Source: an uncultured Clostridia bacterium
GTDB lineage: Bacteria; Bacillota; Clostridia; Christensenellales; Borkfalkiaceae
Reading direction: 5' to 3'
DNA: 8,245 nt
Assembly (NCBI GenBank): GCA_947629875.1
Contig: CANRFK010000057.1
Location: forward strand, 1-8,245
The position numbers and the translations under genes were made by a program. The notes under the pieces were generated by a model. That model was not told the origin of the DNA. It did no database searches and saw only the letters and a list, made by a program, of their open reading frames with translations. Positions 5,287 through 8,245 of the stretch are shown one piece after another; within the stretch, counting starts at the first letter, position 1, and each line of letters opens with the position of its first letter.

Positions 5287-6500
5287 TATAATTGTACTCC
5301 GTTCTTTTGCAAAAGGGCGCGCGCCGTATCCACGCTGTCCGTCCCCGTTCTGTTCTTGACGGGCGCAAACTCGCGCTCGCGCTCCACTTCAAAGGGAAGA
5401 CAGCTGCCCATGAGGCGCACCATGTCGAGGATGAGCGTCTCGAATTTATAGCCGTTCTCCGTCTGCGGGGAGATGAGTTCCCCCGCTTCGTTCAGGTAAG
5501 GCACCTTCTTTTTGACGACGTGCACGGGGATCTTTTCCGCCGCGATCTCGCCGAGGCGCTTCGCATGGAAGAGGTAGTTGAGAATGACGCCGAAGGAATA
5601 GGCGAGGGTGCCGTCCTCCAAGCGTTCGTTTGCCATCTCCTCGGTGAGTTCGTAATACTCGACGACGGAGGGAAGCCCGTCTTCGAGGCACAGAACCCCC
5701 ACGCGTTCGCGGGGCTCGCACTTGCGGACGACCTTCGCCCCGCTCATGAGCCCGCTTTTTATCGTCGCGCCGACAAACACGGGGTCGGCAATGCGCTGCA
5801 AGACGTTGTCCACCGCAAAGACGTTGATCCACTCCACGCCGCGCCGCGCCATGTCGGCATCGAGCCCCGCGCGCTGCATGGAGGAATACCACCCGCCGTT
5901 GCCGTTGGGCGAGAGCGCAAGTTTGCCCCTCTCCTCAAAGAGAAGTTTGCCTTCAAAGTCCACGCTCGGCGCCATGTCCTGCACGAAAAATTTTATCTCG
6001 CTCTGCGGATAGCCGAAATTGTTGTGTTCCTCAAAGAAGGCGCGCGTCTCGGCGTCGTTCTTCTCGCTCGTCATGATGTAGAGCGGCACGTACGCGCCCG
6101 CCGCCTTTACAACATCCATGAGGTTGGAGATGAGCTGCTCGAAGATATACAGCGGCCGCGTGAGGCCGATATTAAACATGCCCTTGGGCGCGGGGGAACC
6201 GAGCCTTGTGCCCTGCCCGCCCGCGAGGAGCACCGCCGCCACCTTGCCCGCGCGGATGGCCTCCGCGCCGATGCGGAAGTATTCCTCCCTGCGCGCGGCA
6301 ATGTCCTCTTTCGTCAGCCCCGAAATGGGCGAAATGCGACCCCGTTTGAGATTTTCGGGGCGTTTCCACGCCGTGAGCATCTCCCAATCGAGGACGGAGA
6401 GGCGGGCATAGAGTTCCTCCCGCTCCGCCGCCGTGAGATTTTCGCAGCGCTTTAAGACGTGCTCCTGCCCGTAATAGCGCAACGCTTCTTCCACCGTCAT
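5286..6500 (-). CDS. UDPGP-family (UAP1-like) UTP:sugar-1-phosphate uridylyltransferase
   Basis: A complete 404-aa cytoplasmic enzyme of the UDPGP superfamily, which makes UDP-sugar and pyrophosphate from UTP and a sugar 1-phosphate. It resembles eukaryotic UDP-N-acetylhexosamine pyrophosphorylase (UAP1) rather than bacterial GalU or GlmU. Landmarks are the nucleotide loop L-A-G-G-Q-G-T-R-L-G at 92-101, P-K-G-M-F-N-I-G-L at 105-113, P-N-G-N-G-G-W-Y at 198-205, the metal-binding A-V-D231-N with I-A-D-P-V-F-V-G after it, V-V-E-Y-Y-E-L at 279-285, K-K-V-P-Y-L-N at 331-337, and F-A-P-V-K-N at 378-383. The sugar specificity (Glc, Gal, GlcNAc or GalNAc 1-phosphate) cannot be read; bacterial members are often annotated only as UDPGP type 1. 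Placement after an alpha-galactosidase-like gene makes a galactose-derived substrate worth considering. The ATG overlaps the upstream stop as ATGA, with a very strong purine-rich site. It ends one base into the next gene. Confidence 0.88.
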   Translation of the reverse strand: MTVEEALRYYGQEHVLKRCENLTAAEREELYARLSVLDWEMLTAWKRPENLKRGRISPISGLTKEDIAARREEYFRIGAEAIRAGKVAAVLLAGGQGTRLGSPAPKGMFNIGLTRPLYIFEQLISNLMDVVKAAGAYVPLYIMTSEKNDAETRAFFEEHNNFGYPQSEIKFFVQDMAPSVDFEGKLLFEERGKLALSPNGNGGWYSSMQRAGLDADMARRGVEWINVFAVDNVLQRIADPVFVGATIKSGLMSGAKVVRKCEPRERVGVLCLEDGLPSVVEYYELTEEMANERLEDGTLAYSFGVILNYLFHAKRLGEIAAEKIPVHVVKKKVPYLNEAGELISPQTENGYKFETLILDMVRLMGSCLPFEVEREREFAPVKNRTGTDSVDTARALLQKNGVQL

Positions 6501-8245
6501 ACGTTCTCCCCCTCCGCGGTGCGCGTCAGAAGAAATGCGCCCGCGTGGAAAGGTTCGCCCGCAATGCGGAGCGCATCGGCATTCTTATCCACCCTGTACG
6601 TAAGGTCGGTGTATGCCTCGGTGAACTCGTACCCCTCGAGCGGGAGTTTGACCCTCTCCTCGCTCTCCAAAAAGTGCACGATGACGAGGCGCTGTTTGCC
6701 GTAGTCCTTGATGTACACCTGCCGCCCCTTGGGTGCGCGGTAGTATTCCACCGTGTTGTCGATTGATTTGATGTCGCCGCGGCGGACAATTTCTTTGATT
6801 TTTTCGTAGAAGTCGAGCCCCGCCTTGATGAGGGACATCTTCTCCTCGTCGCGGCGGTTGATGTCGCCCGAGAGACAGATCCTTCCCATCATGGCGGCGC
6901 AAAGCGAATAGATGGTGCGGCTTGCGCTCTCCCCCTTGCGGATGACCGCCCAGATCTGCGACTGCCTTGCGGGAATGACGCGCGAGACGTTCGCCGCCAC
7001 CAAGGGAATTTCGGGGCACTCGTGGGCGTCCGAGAAGGAGCACATCGAGACCTTGCTCATGCGCAGGGGCTCGATGCGGCTCCCGCCCGAAGAGCAGTTC
7101 TCGATGACAAGTCCGGGAATGGCGCTCTTCAAGCGGTCGTACCAATTCATGCTCTCCTCGGCCACCTGCCTGCCGCCCTCGCCGGGCGCGGCGCCGTCGG
7201 GGCTGTCGCACCCCATGCCGTAGGTATCGTTGTAGTCGATTTTAATGTACTCAAACCCGTACGCTTTGAGGGGGCGGAGCATCTTGGCTTCCAAGTACTC
7301 CGTGACCTCGGGGAGGCGCAGGTCGAGAAAACGCCTGTTCTTGCTCGTGATGACCTTTCCTTCGCGCTGCAAGTGCTGTTTTTCGTAGGCGAACACCTCG
7401 CTGTCCCTGCCCGTCACCTCAAATTCGTACCAAATGCCCGCCTTCATGCCCTTTGCGTTGATTTTTTCGACGGCGCGGCGCATGTCGGGGAAATATTCGG
7501 GGTTGACGTTCCAATCGCCGATGGCGTTGCACCAGCCCCGATCGAGCGGCTTATACCAGCCGCTGTCGATGATGAAATACTTCACGCCGAGCGGGGCGAC
7601 CGCGGCGAGCTGTTTTTCTATCTTCTTCTCGGTGGGATTGCCCCACGTGGCGCAGTACTCGTTGTACATGACGGGCATCTCCTCCTCGCTCGCGGGAACG
7701 TGGAGGCGGCTGTCCTGTTCGTGCACAAAGGCGTTGCAGACGTCGTTCACCCCGCCGCGCTTCACGCAAAAGCGCGCGCTGTACGTGGTGAAAAAGCCGC
7801 CCGCGGGCACCGTCTTGCGCCAGTGTCCCGTCTCAAAGTCGGTAAAGCCCGAAGTCAGAGAGCACGTCTCCTTCTCCTCGTAGACTTCCATCTGCCACGA
7901 GAACGGCGCTTCCTGCATGACGCCCCAAATAAGGCCGCCCGCATCGTCCTCGATGGCGCCGAAGGGGAAGTAGCCGCGGTTGGGCATGCTTCCCACCTGC
8001 CCCCATCTCTCCGATTTTACGCCGTAACGCCCCCAGCTCATGTCGAGCCCGAGGTGGGCGAATGTGTCCGTTTTCAGGCGGCACTCGCGCGACCATGCGC
8101 TCGTCATGCGGTGGAGTTTGAGCCCCACCGTATTGCCCTCTGCGTTCATGATGCCGCCGAGGGAGAGGCTTGCAAGGTATTCGAGGGTGCGCGGGGTCTT
8201 GGTGCGGTTGTCGTAGCGCACGTTGACGGTGAACACGCCCGTCTT
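6497..8245 (-). CDS. GH36 alpha-galactosidase-like glycosidase, start beyond window edge
   Basis: The last 582 residues of a GH36 retaining glycosidase; the frame is open to the right edge, and the GTG at 8234-8236 is more likely an internal Val than the start. Family members usually have about 700 residues, so roughly the first 100-150 are missing. Counting from the first visible codon, the beta-sandwich part occupies about 1-180 (L-E-Y-L-A-S-L near 21-27), followed by the catalytic barrel. The nucleophile is D337 in Y-I-K-I-D-Y-N-D, and the acid/base is D406 in S-F-S-D-A-H-E. Also visible are E-N-C-S-S-G-G-S-R at 382-390 and I-W-Y-E-F-E-V at 271-277. The classical K-W-D-x-N and E-P-E-M-V motifs are replaced by K-I-D-Y-N and E-F-E-V, which I associate with a clostridial GH36 subgroup. 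Substrate is probably an alpha-galactoside, but subgroup specificity is uncertain. Its TGA overlaps the next ATG by 4 nt. Confidence 0.85.
   Translation of the reverse strand, partial: KTGVFTVNVRYDNRTKTPRTLEYLASLSLGGIMNAEGNTVGLKLHRMTSAWSRECRLKTDTFAHLGLDMSWGRYGVKSERWGQVGSMPNRGYFPFGAIEDDAGGLIWGVMQEAPFSWQMEVYEEKETCSLTSGFTDFETGHWRKTVPAGGFFTTYSARFCVKRGGVNDVCNAFVHEQDSRLHVPASEEEMPVMYNEYCATWGNPTEKKIEKQLAAVAPLGVKYFIIDSGWYKPLDRGWCNAIGDWNVNPEYFPDMRRAVEKINAKGMKAGIWYEFEVTGRDSEVFAYEKQHLQREGKVITSKNRRFLDLRLPEVTEYLEAKMLRPLKAYGFEYIKIDYNDTYGMGCDSPDGAAPGEGGRQVAEESMNWYDRLKSAIPGLVIENCSSGGSRIEPLRMSKVSMCSFSDAHECPEIPLVAANVSRVIPARQSQIWAVIRKGESASRTIYSLCAAMMGRICLSGDINRRDEEKMSLIKAGLDFYEKIKEIVRRGDIKSIDNTVEYYRAPKGRQVYIKDYGKQRLVIVHFLESEERVKLPLEGYEFTEAYTDLTYRVDKNADALRIAGEPFHAGAFLLTRTAEGENV
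6506..6515 (-). promoter_or_regulatory. Strong ribosome binding site for the uridylyltransferase gene
   Basis: On the minus strand the bases before the ATG at 6500 read GGAGGGGGAG followed by AACGT. This gives overlapping Shine-Dalgarno matches at spacings of 5 and 10 nt. It lies inside the last codons of the GH36 gene and fixes the start at the ATGA overlap. Confidence 0.75.

Noticed and set aside
5292..6455. Plus-strand open frame (387 aa) opposite the uridylyltransferase gene
   Set aside because: It is an antisense shadow caused by GC-rich third positions; the minus-strand protein has intact UAP1-type motifs.

Overview
The window reads as a compact chromosomal segment of a fairly GC-rich anaerobic gut-type Bacillota, most likely Clostridia. 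That placement is an inference. It rests on an AbfA-type GH51 enzyme resembling the Bacillus form, a clostridial-type GH36 variant, a RecX of Gram-positive shape, and a lipoprotein with a short bacterial collagen-like stalk. No order or genus can be named from the sequence alone.

All eight supportable genes lie on the minus strand, so transcription runs right to left. In order of transcription they are: a GH36 alpha-galactosidase-like enzyme (start beyond the right edge); a UAP1-like UTP:sugar-1-phosphate uridylyltransferase; an unrecognised 116-aa helical protein; a GH51 alpha-L-arabinofuranosidase; two paralogous membrane-tethered metallo-beta-lactamase-fold hydrolases related to the ComEC C-terminal domain; recX; and a biotin-protein ligase (end beyond the left edge). 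Junctions are very tight: 4-nt overlap, 1-nt overlap, 1-nt gap, 28-nt gap, 28-nt gap, 1-nt gap, 11-nt overlap. No intergenic stretch exceeds 28 bases, and I see no promoter, terminator, tRNA, insertion sequence or CRISPR array. The whole window may be one transcript.

The right half (3375-8245) looks like carbohydrate use. An alpha-galactosidase-like and an arabinofuranosidase-type enzyme would release galactose and arabinose from plant oligosaccharides, and a nucleotide-sugar pyrophosphorylase of the eukaryote-like UDPGP fold sits with them. The left end (1-806) is housekeeping: a recombination modulator and biotin attachment.

The least ordinary part is 808-3346. It holds two adjacent ComEC-like hydrolases with about 83% identical catalytic domains and completely different N-termini. 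One has a lipobox plus a two-part collagen-like linker; the other has a transmembrane anchor with almost no linker. Both keep all metal ligands and a C-x-C-C-C run. Their substrate is unknown, and they are the best candidate for something undescribed.
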